In this document: positions 9,560 to 21,513 of the stretch, piece by piece
How the letters are laid out: each line of letters begins with the position of its first letter
How positions within the stretch are numbered: the stretch's first letter is position 1
DNA from: Magicicada septendecula
Taxonomy: Eukaryota > Arthropoda > Insecta > Hemiptera > Cicadidae
NCBI GenBank assembly: GCA_034769895.1
Contig: CM068367.1
Coordinates: forward strand, 114,994,573 to 115,058,572
Reading direction: 5' to 3'
DNA length: 64,000 nt
Made by a program: the position numbers and the translations under genes
The notes under the pieces: generated by a model
What the model saw: only the letters and a program-made list of their open reading frames with translations
Told to the model about the DNA's origin: nothing
Database searches by the model: none

Positions 9560-10490
9560 ATGGATTAGATTTACATTAATCAGGGAGTACGCAACGGCTG
9601 CTGCATATCTCCAACTCTGTTTAATATTTAAATTGATGACACAGTTGGAGAGTGGAAATTACGAATGGATCGAGAATAAAAATAAATTTTAGAGCACACA
9701 CGAATACAATGCTGTTTGCGGATGATAAAGTAGTCCGCGAGATCAAAACAATGCGAGCTCCAGAGATCGGAGCTCCAATTACGTCAAGTCTGTTCTACTT
9801 ACAACATGACAATTTCTGTGCAGAAGACAAAACTATGGCATTTGTGGGCAAATGTCCTTTGCGAACTAAGATTGCATTGAATAATAAGAGTAGGCCTATA
9901 AAGCAGATATCACATTTCCGCTATCTTGGTTGTGACATCAGTTATCATGTGGATTACAATGGTGATCATAAGCTGGCTAAGTTAGAGCTAATATGTGGCA
10001 CAATTAGTCAAGTGTTATGGAGGAAAACAAAGAAAGAGACTCGACTAAAATATTTTAAGGTAATGGCTGTGCCAGTGTAATTCTATGGTTCTGAAACTTG
10101 GGTTCCGGCGAAAAAACATCTGAGTGGGATGCAGACATCTAAGATGAGAACAAACGATGAGTAGACTCTACAATGAAGACACTCGCAAAGAGCTGAACAT
10201 TTTTAAAATTCTAGATCGCATTCCAGAAAACAAAGATAGATGGCTTGCTCATGTGAAGAGGATGCCAGATGGCAGGTTGCCAAAGTAAGTGTTGGCAACA
10301 TAAGTCTATTGGACAAAGAAGTAGGCCTATTGGAAGACCTCGGAAGCGCTGGTAAAGTGGATATATTCCTCTATGACCAGAACAGATGATTTTCCTAGAT
10401 GAAGAAGAAGAAGAAGAAGAAGAAGAAGAAGAACAACAACAACAACAAGGAGGAGGAGGTGGAGAAGCAGAAGAAGAAGAAGTTCCTGGA
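9560..10490 (+). mobile_element. LINE, 5'-truncated, with part of the reverse transcriptase
   Basis: The start of the fragment encodes INQGVRNGCCISPTLFNI, reverse-transcriptase motif QGVRQGCxLSPxLFN. After a frame change comes NTMLFADDKVV, the catalytic (F/Y)ADD box. KTMAFVGKCPLRTKIALNNK, HFRYLGCDISY, ICGTISQVL and LKYFKVMAVPV follow, then a stop at 10078 and a decayed C-terminal part (FYGSETW, RWLAHVKRMPDGRLPK). It ends in (GAA)n followed by (CAA)n. Several stops and frameshifts show it is inactive. Fragments at 28100 and 31605 have closely similar last 150 bases, so they belong to one LINE family. Confidence 0.88.
10401..10447. repeat. (GAA)n-(CAA)n LINE tail
   Basis: About 11 GAA units are followed by CAA units at the 3' end of the LINE. 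Confidence 0.93.
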
Positions 10491-10864
10491 AGCTACTAAT
10501 TACTAATTACGAATCCAGCGCAGTAGCCAAAGTGATGTGGGAAGTTCACCCTCCTAATTGGGAAGGTCACCATTTGATTCTTATTGGAAAAATATAGGTC
10601 AAACATACTGTTACCAACACCTGTACCACTTGTTATCATCATTATCACTCACTGGAAAAATCCAGATCCAAATAACCGCACGGATATTAGCAATTTTATT
10701 TCAAGTGCCGTAATTTTGAAATATTTTTTTTCTAAACAAGTCGGTACAATAAAATAACAGCCACAAAAATTTACAAGTCATTAACTCCTCCGCCGAGTTA
10801 ATAATTCTTAAAATATTCGTTTATTTCTAGCAGTGACTTCAATTTTATAGATATAATTAAATTT
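10491..10864. other. Unassigned
   Basis: Nothing recognisable was seen between two LINE 3' ends. Confidence 0.5.
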
Positions 10865-10867
10865 ACA

Positions 10868-11105
10868 ATGGTTAGGTCACCTAGAGCGGATGGATGATTA
10901 GCGTATGCCAAAGACAATTCTTAGGGCGCAGGTCTCAGAAAGCAGAAAGAGGGGCCGATCTAGGATAAGATGGTTGGACGATGTGCTAGAAGATCTCAGA
11001 AGAATGGATGTGAGGGGTTACACCGAGGTTGGAATAGACAGGAGACTTTGGTGATGGAAGCCAGAGCTCAGTTGGGTTGTAGTGCTGAAGAAGAATTAAA
11101 TTTAT
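10868..11105 (+). mobile_element. LINE 3' end, second family
   Basis: Reading frames give WLGHLERMDD, then after a stop RMPKTILRAQVSESRKRGRS, RIRWLDDVLEDLRRMDVRGY and VGIDRRLW. This is the remembered LINE C-terminal pattern GHxxRMxxxRxPKxxL...GRPRxRWxDxVxxDL. It differs from the family at 9560-10490. A short GAAGAAGAA tail leads into AT-rich DNA. Stops interrupt the frame. Confidence 0.75.
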
Positions 11106-11339
11106 TCTTCTCTATAAAACGTCTCTACAAAATATGTACTAAGAAACTCAAGAGCGTATGTATTAACTATATAAGTTAAGACCGATAGGAGAATTAAAGT
11201 TTGGTATATATTTTGTGAGAAACGTGTGGGCAGCGAACACAAGGCGACAGTGGCGAGAGTAATCTGTAATTTAGTTAGCCAGTCACACGTCCTCCTCGCA
11301 CGTGAGCGTGAGCACTATCGCAGACTGTTTAGTGAATAA

Positions 11340-11342
<3 letters not shown>

Positions 11343-11381
<39 letters not shown>
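11343..11381. repeat. (CT)n microsatellite
   Basis: Uninterrupted dinucleotide run. Confidence 0.95.
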
Positions 11382-11384
<3 letters not shown>

Positions 11385-11502
11385 GTGTACACAGCAGCGT
11401 GTCTTAAGTGGCTCTCTCAGCGGCGGTGGTTTGGGTTGGCTTCAACTAAAGGCGTGCCCTTGTATCACTTACTGAATAACGTTATCTTAGTACTAGACAC
11501 CG

Positions 11503-11506
<4 letters not shown>

Positions 11507-11534
<28 letters not shown>
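11507..11534. repeat. (CA)n microsatellite
   Basis: Uninterrupted dinucleotide run. Confidence 0.93.
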
Positions 11535-11535
<1 letters not shown>

Positions 11536-12820
11536 TGGGCTAATAAATGCTTATAATGTCTAATTACGTAATAGGCTGGTAATTTATAAACAAAACTCTT
11601 TAAAGAACAATATTTATTTCTTGTAAAATAAATCACTAAATGTACCAAGTATGTCTTTAAAGACTTTCACATACCTAACAGTAAACTTACTGGTTATAGG
11701 CTCAGCGAACATCAATAGACTAACAAGACGCAGCGTGCTACATATGGTCTCCAAGTTAGATTAATATACATTGTTAGAATTGAGCCGTTATTCATTAGCT
11801 AATTTACACATATTTTTTACTTATTCGTTGTTATTTACAGTTTTCTTAACGTTATTCTTTATTTTCCTAAGGTGTATTTCTCCATAATTAAATATGATGG
11901 ATACTGATTATGGCAACCTAGTGACTCAAAACGTAGAAATCTTATCTTACTAACGGTGAAATCTGGTTGGTGCACAGAGGCGGTGTCAGGAAGTGCCGCG
12001 TAATTCAGAATACGTTATTATATCAAAGGCTTTCGACCTCCATCATCTCGGCCGAGGGAGTTTTACCACCATATTGTAGCGCGCTGGAAACGATTATTAC
12101 GTTGCGCGGTTTGAAAACTGTTGGCTTACATGGTCTGAAGTATGTGTGTATAAACCTTGCATACAATAAAAGTATTCAATATTAGACTATACTGTGATCT
12201 ATAATTCCCATTACAATTTATTATATTATAAATTACAATTTTTCTCGTTGTACATACATCCTAAAGTTGTGCAAATGTTATTTATGCAGATATGTCGCAG
12301 ATGTTACGAAAAACCTATTTTATTGGAATATTAACCGAAGAATATAGTTTCCTCATTTTGTCTTTTTACACACCCTATTTCAGTACTGCCGGTACGCAAA
12401 ATTGTTATCAGCGGATGTAATAAACGTTTTACAACATAATTTACTTTCTGTGTCGGAGAAATTTTATGGAAGAAAACTTTTTATATGGTTAGAGGGCTTA
12501 TAATATATACTTTGGTTATTAAATCATGTTCTGTTACAAGTTTATGGTGCCGAAGGCGCCAGGTTGAGTTTGCTTCTCAGCTTAGTAATAAAACGAGTAT
12601 ACTGCTAGTTCAAGTGACGATCAAGTGGAGGTGCCAATGAATGTGGGAATTGTTAAGACTTGATGTCAGAAACTTTGGTGGGCTTGACACTTATGAAAAA
12701 GCTACTGTAGATAACACAACCAGCTGTCCTCAGGCAACAAAGCCAACGTCAACCTCATTTACAGACCTGACTGTAGATTTTGAACAGTGGCTTAGAGATT
12801 CGGAGTGAACAAATAGGCCT

Positions 12821-15104
12821 ACTCTTTGCTAGGCTAACAAAATTTTCATTCAGTTCGCACATGCGCGCAACACTCTTATACGAAGACGTGTTAAAAAATA
12901 ACGAATTTTTTTAATAACACGCTAACCCTCACAAACAACGCGCTGCGACTTTGACCACACCTGGCGACACTTTTTGACAACAAACTGCCATTTCTTTTGT
13001 TCCGCCTAAGCTATCTGTTCTGTCTTTAAGCTAAATCAGATGAAGTGGGGACTTGCGCACACTGTCCGCCGGGTTAGTGGCAAAGCGACTAAGAAAGACC
13101 TGAAAGAACAACGTGTGCTCATGACACTTTGCGGCAAAACTATGTTAATACTTTACAGAGACATTCTGACTGTTAATAACCCATCTTCACGCATACTCCA
13201 TCTGATAACCTTTTCAATCACATAAACTTTAAAATTTTCCGTAACTAGTTACTCGGTCTTTAGCCATCTTCTTTGTGCCCCCCCCCCTACCTTGACGCCT
13301 CTCTGTCGCCTTCCTCTAACTTTGGCGACCTGCGTTACTCGCCCCTATCTTGGCTGCCCTCATGTTTAAACTTTATGCCACTTTCATCAGCCACTTCCAT
13401 TACCTATTTGGCTACACACTGCATCTACACACAAAAGCATTACTCTACCTCCAATGTGCCCCCAACTTCTTCACTTCCAGCCTGCTCTGGCTTGCGTCTC
13501 CTCACATCCTTCCATTCGGCTGAAGGGGGCTTGCCACAGATCAGCCCGAGTCTTGTCCTTCTGAACAAGTCTCAAACAGCACGAAAAAACTGACTGTTCA
13601 ACTAAACATACGGGGAGGCCTTCATAAGCCGAACGATTTTTTTAAGCATTTTAAAGAAGGCAAAAATGTTGGTCGGTGCAGATGAAAGCGATGTCGAAGA
13701 TCGTGGCAAGAGAGCTCGTGATGTGCTGATTAGAAGTCATCGTTTAACTGCCGGTACATGCTGAGAGAGTGGCTACCAATGTAAATTTGTACACTAAATT
13801 TTGATAGAAAAACGTAAATGAATCCTATCGCTGAAAAATTCGTGCTGCGTTTGTAACTGACGATTATACAGAGATCCGTTTTGAAATCGTTTGGCGACTG
13901 CGTACCAATGAAAATAGTAATGACAACTTTAGATTGTAATGGATATTTCTCTGTAAAGATTTTAAAAATTTAGCAGCAAAATTATATACACACACGTTCT
14001 GTTGAAAACCTTCATTCACACTTCGTTATAAATCAGACGGACAGTGTATGCAAGTGCCCATTACAGCGCGTGTAGCTCAAAGGCTAATGCCTATAGCGGA
14101 ACAGAATAAATGGCAGTTTGTTTGTTGTAAAAATTTATCGCTAGTAGTACTTAATTGTCCGGCTCGCTCTACGCGCTGGTTGACATGCTATACAAATAGT
14201 TCAGTCTTTTTGTACAACACACATCGTACATTGTTTTATAGTCTAAACAAGGCTGGCGAAAACATTACAAGCAGGCTGGTGCCGTTGTGAAGCTACAGTA
14301 TGTGACAGAGAGAGACAGCGTATGAGTGAGACAGCGAACTGCTATCGCGTTGTCTTTCCTCTTTACTCGCAAGGCACATTATGCCATACTTGTATGGTAA
14401 CTGTACGGCTCGGCACAATTCAACACCTCAAGAAAGGCTCTCAGGTTTGTAAGACAGTTACGAAGTAAGTAATGATCCGAACTTTACCGCTGAAGCCTTG
14501 GTCACGCACTTACCTTCTTCGATGCAGACGTCTTTATTCGTTTCGGTTATTCTATCTGAAATGACGTGGCCACATGATTAATGGTTATAAAACGATTTGA
14601 TTTTTATTAACTACAAACGTTGCACCCGTATCACCAGACATTGCGATGGATATACTACGCATTAGTGGCTAGAAGGCAGCGAGCTTTTCTTAACTTTTTT
14701 GGTATTAACAAAAAATGAGACGTTTCTTAAATCTCATAGTGTATCACGAAATATCACGTTTGATAATTCTCCCAAACTGTTTTTCACGACGAGCTGTAGT
14801 TACAAACTCTTCTACGAAACCTCCACGCTGTATTTAAATAATCTGGGTTGTTAAACGTTCCAATCAAAGAAGCCAGTGAGTGGTTATAAGTGAATAGATT
14901 TAACAGTGCTTTTGATTTTAGATACACAGAGTGTGAGTGTGAGACTGCAGACAAACAGACTTAAAAACGTCTTGCAAACGTAAAAAAATTAAAACACAAT
15001 GAGGAATTAAAAAATTGTTTGATACTTCTAAACACAACTTACTGTATTAGTTGTGGAATCTAAACTGTCTACCTAGTATGGCTACCAGTTTTAGATAATT
15101 TTAC
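12821..15104. other. Unassigned; small unsupported frames
   Basis: Open frames at 13040-13225 and 13273-13593 (the latter Ser/Pro/Leu-rich) and 14048-14290 show no motif I recognise. A tRNA-like A-box string (tagctcaaagg, about 14072) has no matching B box. The region could be an old, unrecognised repeat. Confidence 0.45.
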
Positions 15105-15562
15105 AGCCAGCACGAAAAAGTCGTCATGATTATCACCATCAACCTCAAGGATTAGGCTCTTCCTTAACCTGTTCCGGGACCCACTTCGTTCTCGGCCGTC
15201 CTACATCTCTCTTCCCCACCGGTCTATATTCCACTGGAATCCTGTCACCTGCCATTCTTCCCAAATGCTCAGACCACCTTCCTTTCTTTTGTTGCTCCTT
15301 AGCTGTACAAACAATGGGTCGACCCCAATTCCGTTCTTATATCCACATTCTTCTTTTGTACAGCCCTTATAAACTTCATCTCCGCTGCCTGAATCTTTGC
15401 TTTGTCTCTTTCTGTCATAACTCTGTCTTCATCTCCATACATCAAAACTGGTACCGCTACAGTGTTAGAAAACCTTACCCTTGTCTCCTGCTTTGTCTTA
15501 TTTTTAAAGTATCTGTAAACTGTTCCACAGATATTCCTAAATTTGTTTAATTTTTCGGACGA
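15105..15562 (-). mobile_element. LINE 3' end, frameshifted
   Basis: Minus-strand frames read KFRNICGTVYRYFKNKTKQE, VAVPVLMYGDEDRVM, KAKIQAAEMKFIRAVQ, VDIRTELGS, and later WSEHLGRMAGDRIP and VGKRDVGRPRTKWVPEQ. The order matches the LINE C-terminus seen at 1062-1440 and 9560-10490. There are at least two frame changes, and the segment usually found between FIRAV and the IRxEL motif is shortened. Confidence 0.82.
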
Positions 15563-16860
15563 AAAAATAGTACGGAGGAAAACTCGTGCTATTTCTAAGC
15601 GAGGAAAACTGGAATATTACACCAATGTGTTGGTCAAGACTTATGTGTTTGACCGGTTAAGCTAAATAAAAAACAAAGTCAAAGAACCAGTATAAATGGT
15701 AACTATATTAATTTTATTAATTCCAATTTTGGTTGTTTCGTAGCCTTCCAAAACATTTCGAAACTTTACAAAACAACAGTTTGTTTTTCTCCTTATATGA
15801 AGTATATAATACAGTTTAATAGAGAAATCTAAAAAGAAAAGAGACAAATTACTTCAGCAGAACTACTGTGCGGTGATTAATCACCGAGCCACACAACAAC
15901 GCAAGCCTACCGCACTCGCGCGCGGGCGGACACACACTCAGCTCGGTACGGGTGATGTGACAAACGACGAAATCATTACTGCACGCTGTGTTTCTTACAG
16001 TGAAGATAGAGAGAAGTCCGAAATCAAGACTACTGTATACGGTCGCGATGATGTATGATCGTGGACGGGACAAATGAAGGACAAATTTAACTCTAACATT
16101 AAAACAAAACGTCCCCCCCGCTCCCTCGCTCGTTGTCTCTATCGGCCTGTTCAAAACGACCTTCCTCTCTCCTCTCTTCCTCATTTATTTTATCTAGTCA
16201 CACCTTTATTCTCTCTGTTTTCCTCAAATTATTTTACTTTTATAATTTTAAATAATGTAAATAACGTGAAATAATGTAAACAACAATAAATCAATATGGA
16301 TAACAACAAAATTGCAATGTTACAGTGCAGTCGCAAAAACAAAATGCTTTTATGGGGCAGACATTTTAGTTCCAAATCAAAAGAGAAGAAATCCAAACTT
16401 GAAAAAATACAGAAAGTATTAAAGACTCCTCTTGGCCCAAAAGAAAACGGAAATGAATGAAAGAAAAGTAGCAATAAAAAAATAATATCTCGGATACTGA
16501 AAACGTCTGGATACTAACCGAATACGAGGAATTGCATTCTACGGAAAAGTGGTTTGAATGAATCCAGAAAAATTAAAGGAACCAGTATTTGATTATTTTA
16601 TCAAAAACACCGGCAAAAAATTCGATGGTTTATGAACGCTGAAAAAGAGTCTAGCAGAAATTGTATCACGCAAGAAATATTAAACAGGAGTACTTTTCGG
16701 AAAGTGATTAAGGAATTGACGACATTTAAAATGAAGATATTATACAAATCATAGCAGTCTGGACACAAAAACAAAAGATAGTAAAACGATTAAGGCAAGA
16801 TTTAAAGTACAAGAGACGCGGTAAATTAGGGAAGACTATGAAACGTTATATCACGAGATA
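15563..16860. other. Unassigned
   Basis: Contains a perfect 16-bp palindrome CGGTGATTAATCACCG (15871-15886) and a modestly GC-rich patch around 15870-16150. Overlapping frames on both strands there (for example 111 codons on minus) have no recognisable content. Around 16500-16850 the DNA is A-rich and could be decayed LINE, but no motif is clear. Confidence 0.4.
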
Positions 16861-16929
16861 CATGGCTAGCCAACTTATTACTTATCACTGTAATAAGTCA
16901 ATAAGTGTCCAGTGAACTACAGCATGAAC

Positions 16930-17170
16930 AAACTGAGCTCAGAAGCCACAGAAGACAATGCTGGGATCAATTGCAAAGGATGACAGAGGATCGATTGCCG
17001 AAAGCGGCACTTAACTATAAAGCCATTGGTAGAAGGGTCGTCCTAGGATGAGATGGGTGCCGGAACAGGTTTATTATCCTAATCCTTGAAGTGAAGAAGA
17101 AGAAGAAGAAGAAGAAGAAGAAGAAGAAGAAGAAGAAGAAGAAGAAGAAGAAGAAGAAGAAGAAGAAGAA
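16930..17170 (+). mobile_element. LINE 3' end with (GAA)n tail
   Basis: The frame reads RRQCWDQLQRMTEDRLPKAA, then LNYKAIGRR, the usual WxxHxxRMxxDRLPKxxLxYxPxGRR pattern. A frame change follows, then the terminal CCGGAACAGGT..TCCTAATCCTTG sequence and 26 GAA units. The same CCGGAACAGGT string precedes the tails at 31820 and 49435. Confidence 0.8.
17093..17170. repeat. (GAA)n LINE tail
   Basis: Twenty-six uninterrupted GAA units. Poly-Lys and poly-Phe frames across it are artefacts. Confidence 0.96.
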
Positions 17171-19103
17171 TTCCACATGTATTTTGATCTCGTCGTTTGT
17201 AATGAAGTTACTTTGTCTAAATCTAAAACTTTCTCTTATAACCGTAATTATGTTTACGATTTTTGTTTTTAACATCCAATTTTCTGTTTCACGAAGGGCA
17301 AAATATTACTCTGTAATATTTTTCTATTACTGTTTTAATCTGTACAAGAAGAGAATGTTTTTAACAAATTTTACAATATTGAAGATAATCAATATACACA
17401 AGCCAGAAGTCGGATTAATAACTACACGGTGTTTTTTCAGTGAGGTCGCGCTTCTCTTCTTACTTCCTTCACACATACACACGCGCGCGCCTACGCACGC
17501 ACACAAAGCTGTGTGAGTGTGTTGTCGTGTTGAATGTCATTAATCACTGCGGTACATTGACGCGCCTCCTCTAAGAAGAGGTGATTTATCTTTTTTTTTT
17601 GTTTCATCACAAAAAAGTCTGGATTAGGGTTTTGTGGTGGTATGATCTGTAATTAGTCGACAATTCACAGCTGAATTATACTGATCCCACTGAACAGCGT
17701 TATTTCATATGAGTCTGGTGCTACCTATCAACCATGAAATTTTATCAGTACTGTGTGTCAAGTAGTTATCACTTCTACTGATAAGCTATTTATAAGGTTA
17801 GGAAATATTAATAAAAATAACACTTTTCCATTTGTAAAGCGTTAAATTTAAAATTACGCATTTCATTCCAACATACATTTTATACGTAGGACAATATATA
17901 CGTAAGCATTAAATCCACAAAGTTACTAGTTGGCATATGTATATACGAAAATGTCTTATACATATCTGATATATCGGGTGTAAGTCTATCTGACATATGT
18001 ACCAACAGACCTAAAGAATAAATACTAGGAAATTATCGAAAAACTTAAAGAACAAAAACAGGTCACATTCTACATAAAAGAAATTTAAATCAACCTCTAG
18101 CTCATTCTAAATAAAATTTGCTTTAAATTCATCAAGAAATGATTCCAACAATACATAGGTTTGACTATGGCAACATTTGTATCTAGTATAAAAGAAAAAA
18201 TATTTTAACAAAATAGTTACCAAAATTCATAACACAATAGAAAAACTGTATTCCAGCAGGAAATAGATTAGATGCGTTAACGATGGTTTATGTACTTGCA
18301 GACAAATATGAACTTGCAGACAAATATTATAACAACTGAACAGCATACCCAATTAGAAAGTTTACAAAGGGAAAAGAAACAAACAAGAAAATCAATTATT
18401 TAGTATCTCCTGACACCATAACCAACCATAAACTTTTCAGTATACAGAAAATCCACCACAACTCGTTTGAGACTTCCGATATTATTAAGTTGAAATAATC
18501 AAACAATGTTTCGTAACAGGGGGAAGATTAAATGTAAAATATAATCTAAATCTAATTTCATTATACAAAAGAATGTAACATTGCATTTGATACCTAACAT
18601 TCTGGAAACATGATAATATCCTTCAAATAGTACGTATATGAAACGACGCCTTTTTTTAAGTATTAAAGTATTTGAAAAATGCAATAAGAATTACGTAATG
18701 CAAAAGCTTTTTAAAACCACAATTGAAGGGTAGATTGTTCAAAGCAGTCATGACTGTACAGAGTTTCAGTAAGCGAACAACGTTAGTCGATAAAAGTCAA
18801 TTACACCAGCGTTTTGTATTATCACGTTAGCTGTTGTGTATCTCATTACTCAAGTAATTGATCCCAGAAGACACAGTAAACCTGGAGGGGAGGGGAACGC
18901 TGCTTATTAAAAACGAAATGATTACGATTAAAATTAAAAAAAAAAAAATAGTTGGGCACAAATTGGACGGATCGACGAATGAAAATAAATATTTATGTGC
19001 GACAAATTACATAATACATCTACGACATCTTTAAATAAAATATATGTCTACATATAACATCGTAAATTTACATGCTCGTGAAGTCCCGTATTACGGTATA
19101 ATC

Positions 19104-19105
<2 letters not shown>

Positions 19106-19171
<66 letters not shown>

Positions 19172-19185
19172 CACACACACACACA
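19106..19185. repeat. (CT)n-(CA)n compound microsatellite
   Basis: CT run 19106-19167, then CA run 19170-19185. Confidence 0.95.
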
Positions 19186-19364
19186 AGTAGTTTACTCATT
19201 AGTTTTGAATGTTCATCGCGAAATTATCGCCTCTCTTCTGATCTATTCTGGTTCTAAAACGTTAGTCGTTGTGGTGAGTAACTTCATCCCCACTCATCCT
19301 ATCTTAACGAGTTCCTATCCCTTCAGGACTCTTGTACCACCTGCCTCAGTACTTCCCTGTTTTT

Positions 19365-19368
<4 letters not shown>

Positions 19369-19406
<38 letters not shown>
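19369..19406. repeat. (CT)n microsatellite
   Basis: Uninterrupted dinucleotide run. Confidence 0.95.
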
Positions 19407-19409
<3 letters not shown>

Positions 19410-20987
19410 CATAACTGACCTTAAGCTCATTCACCTGGTCTTCGATCTTCCCCTGGATCTACTTTCAGTAATTATGGTCACCATTTTATAATAATTCTGA
19501 TTAACTGTGACTTCTCTTCTTCTCTGCGTGATCGTATTGCTTCACTCTATTATATACACACTTAGTAATTATAAAATTTATTAAATCACAAATGTTCACA
19601 TTAATCTTGAATATTGTTCATTTTAAAGATAGAGATTACTAATTCATAATAATATTATAATATCATAAATTACAAAAATTCACAAGCAATAAAATTTTGT
19701 ACGTCTCAAAGAACTTGTTCCGTATCATCAGATTATCACATTGTCAGATAACATCATAAAATTTCTTAATACCGTGAGATTATCCAATACTCTGATTTAA
19801 TAAAAAAAAGTTAATATAACTAAAATTCTTTTATCCTGTTTATAATATAACAATAAAATTCATTGTTTTAAAAACGTTCTTTATCATCCGTTATATTCCC
19901 TATTTGAGGTATGCACGTACTCTGTCTTCAATTATCTGACCATCTACCTATTCGGTCTTCCTACATTCCTTCACATTTTCCTATGTATTTAAGAGCCGGT
20001 TTACGTAGTTTTTGGTTGCCCGTCCTTCCGTTTTTGCCTACGATATTTATTTTTCAGAAATGCCTATAATTAGTTTGTCTCGAATATTTTAATGTTGAGT
20101 ACTGTGAGGCCTCGTGCATCTTTTCACGCATCATAGGAACTTCACCTCCGAAGGCTGTATCTTTTTTTTTTTTAATTTTTGTAGTTATAACCAACGTCTG
20201 TCTGCCACAGAATAAATAGGGGCAGCTAATGTTTTACAAAATTTATTTTTAGTACCTGCTGCTGTTTGTTTTCAAGTGTTTTATTGATGAATCACATATG
20301 ATTTGCATTTATGTATTTTATTATCTATATCCCTCCTTTTATCACAACTTGTTATATTATCCACGTACAATCAATCATAGTTATGTTTATACAAGTCACA
20401 CATAACTGGTGTGCACAGATAAGGATGTATCGCTGTGTCCACCCGTGGAGTCATCACATCCGGTCTCATGCTTACAGATTGCAATAATTAATTATTATTA
20501 CTGTCGTAGGAAAATTGTGTAAAAAAACACAGGAAATTTTAAAATAAAATTTCAATAATGCACTAATTTATTTAGTGTCCAAAAATTTAGAATATTTTAA
20601 AAGCGGGATATACGTTTATTTTATAGGCCTTGCTAAGCTTATCACCATTTGTGTTGTGTTGGCCAATGGCAAGCCAGCAGGTTTGTTTATAACCACTATC
20701 GGCTAATATGAATTACAGTTAAGAGATATACTTGTTTCAACGGTTGGTTCTTAACAATTATATGGCGTTCAACTGGCCATTTCTTTTACAAATGTAATAT
20801 TATTTACTATTTTTGTATATTTTTACATTATATTCCTTACGGACTTTGTGCGGTTTATTGATTGACCGTTGCATTTACCTAAAATATAGGTAGTTAAAAG
20901 AATAAATCGTAACCGTAAAGATTATATCAAAACGCTTTTAAAGAATAATAAAAATTTATATTTTTATGAGTATATTAAATTACATAG

Positions 20988-21513
20988 CGCTACGAAATTA
21001 CGTAACGCTCTCGAAAAGTCCGGAGGTGCAGTTACGTTCAAGGTCACGGTACACGGGTCTCGTCTAGCCGAGCGAATCCAGTGTCACAGTCAAGGCCGCA
21101 CAAAAGTGCCTTTCAAACTGTTCGAGAGCACTTGTAACGAATTATGCTTAGACGCCGCCATAAGGACGGAAAATTATTCTGGAACATCTGCGGTACCTAT
21201 TATAAGGAACCGTGGCTGCCTTATAAATCAGTTACAGTGGGTGATTTCTTCAGTGTGGATCAAGTGGTTGTTAAGGATTAGTAGAAAGTGATTATTGTGT
21301 TAAAACCAGTGAGGGGCTCTTTAATAGTTGTCATTATTATTTCTTGTAGACAAATTGAACTAGATTTATTGAACGACAGTACCTTGTTGATTTCAAATTG
21401 ATATTGGTGACTAATTAAAGCTTTTTAAATTAAAGCTAATTAATGACTTCCTTGGTGTCTGTGTTTTGTTTCTACTGCACAACACGACGACGATCCGGGA
21501 GACCGTCATAACA
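20988..21513 (+). mobile_element. Solo-LTR-like fossil
   Basis: It aligns by eye along its whole length with 33985-34484. Shared blocks include acgctctcg / acactctcg, gtcaaggccg, ggaaccgt, aaagtgattattgtgtta, cttgttgacttcaaattg-like text and a gagaccgtcataaca end. It has LTR-style regulatory layout and a ...TAACA terminus. No internal coding region is present. An old, diverged copy; the left boundary is approximate. Confidence 0.6.

Larger units (their letters stand above)
11106..12820. other. Unassigned, with (CT)n and (CA)n
   Basis: A (CT)n run occupies 11343-11381 and (CA)n 11507-11534. The sequence around 11220-11460 is a little richer in GC. No exon, RNA gene or element end could be supported. 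At about 12540-12560 tggtgccgaaggcgcc is a small palindromic string. Confidence 0.5.
17171..20987. other. Unassigned, with CT and CA microsatellites
   Basis: (CT)n occupies 19106-19167 followed by (CA)n 19170-19185, and a second (CT)n lies at 19369-19406. The intervening 19190-19370 is CT-rich and may be old LINE 3' sequence in reverse. No exon or element end could be supported. Confidence 0.5.

Noticed and set aside
14060-14110. tRNA or SINE A-box-like string tagctcaaagg
   Set aside because: No B box (GGTTCGAxTCC) at the expected distance and no cloverleaf pairing.
17015-17275. Poly-Phe and poly-Lys frames
   Set aside because: They translate the (GAA)n tail of a LINE.
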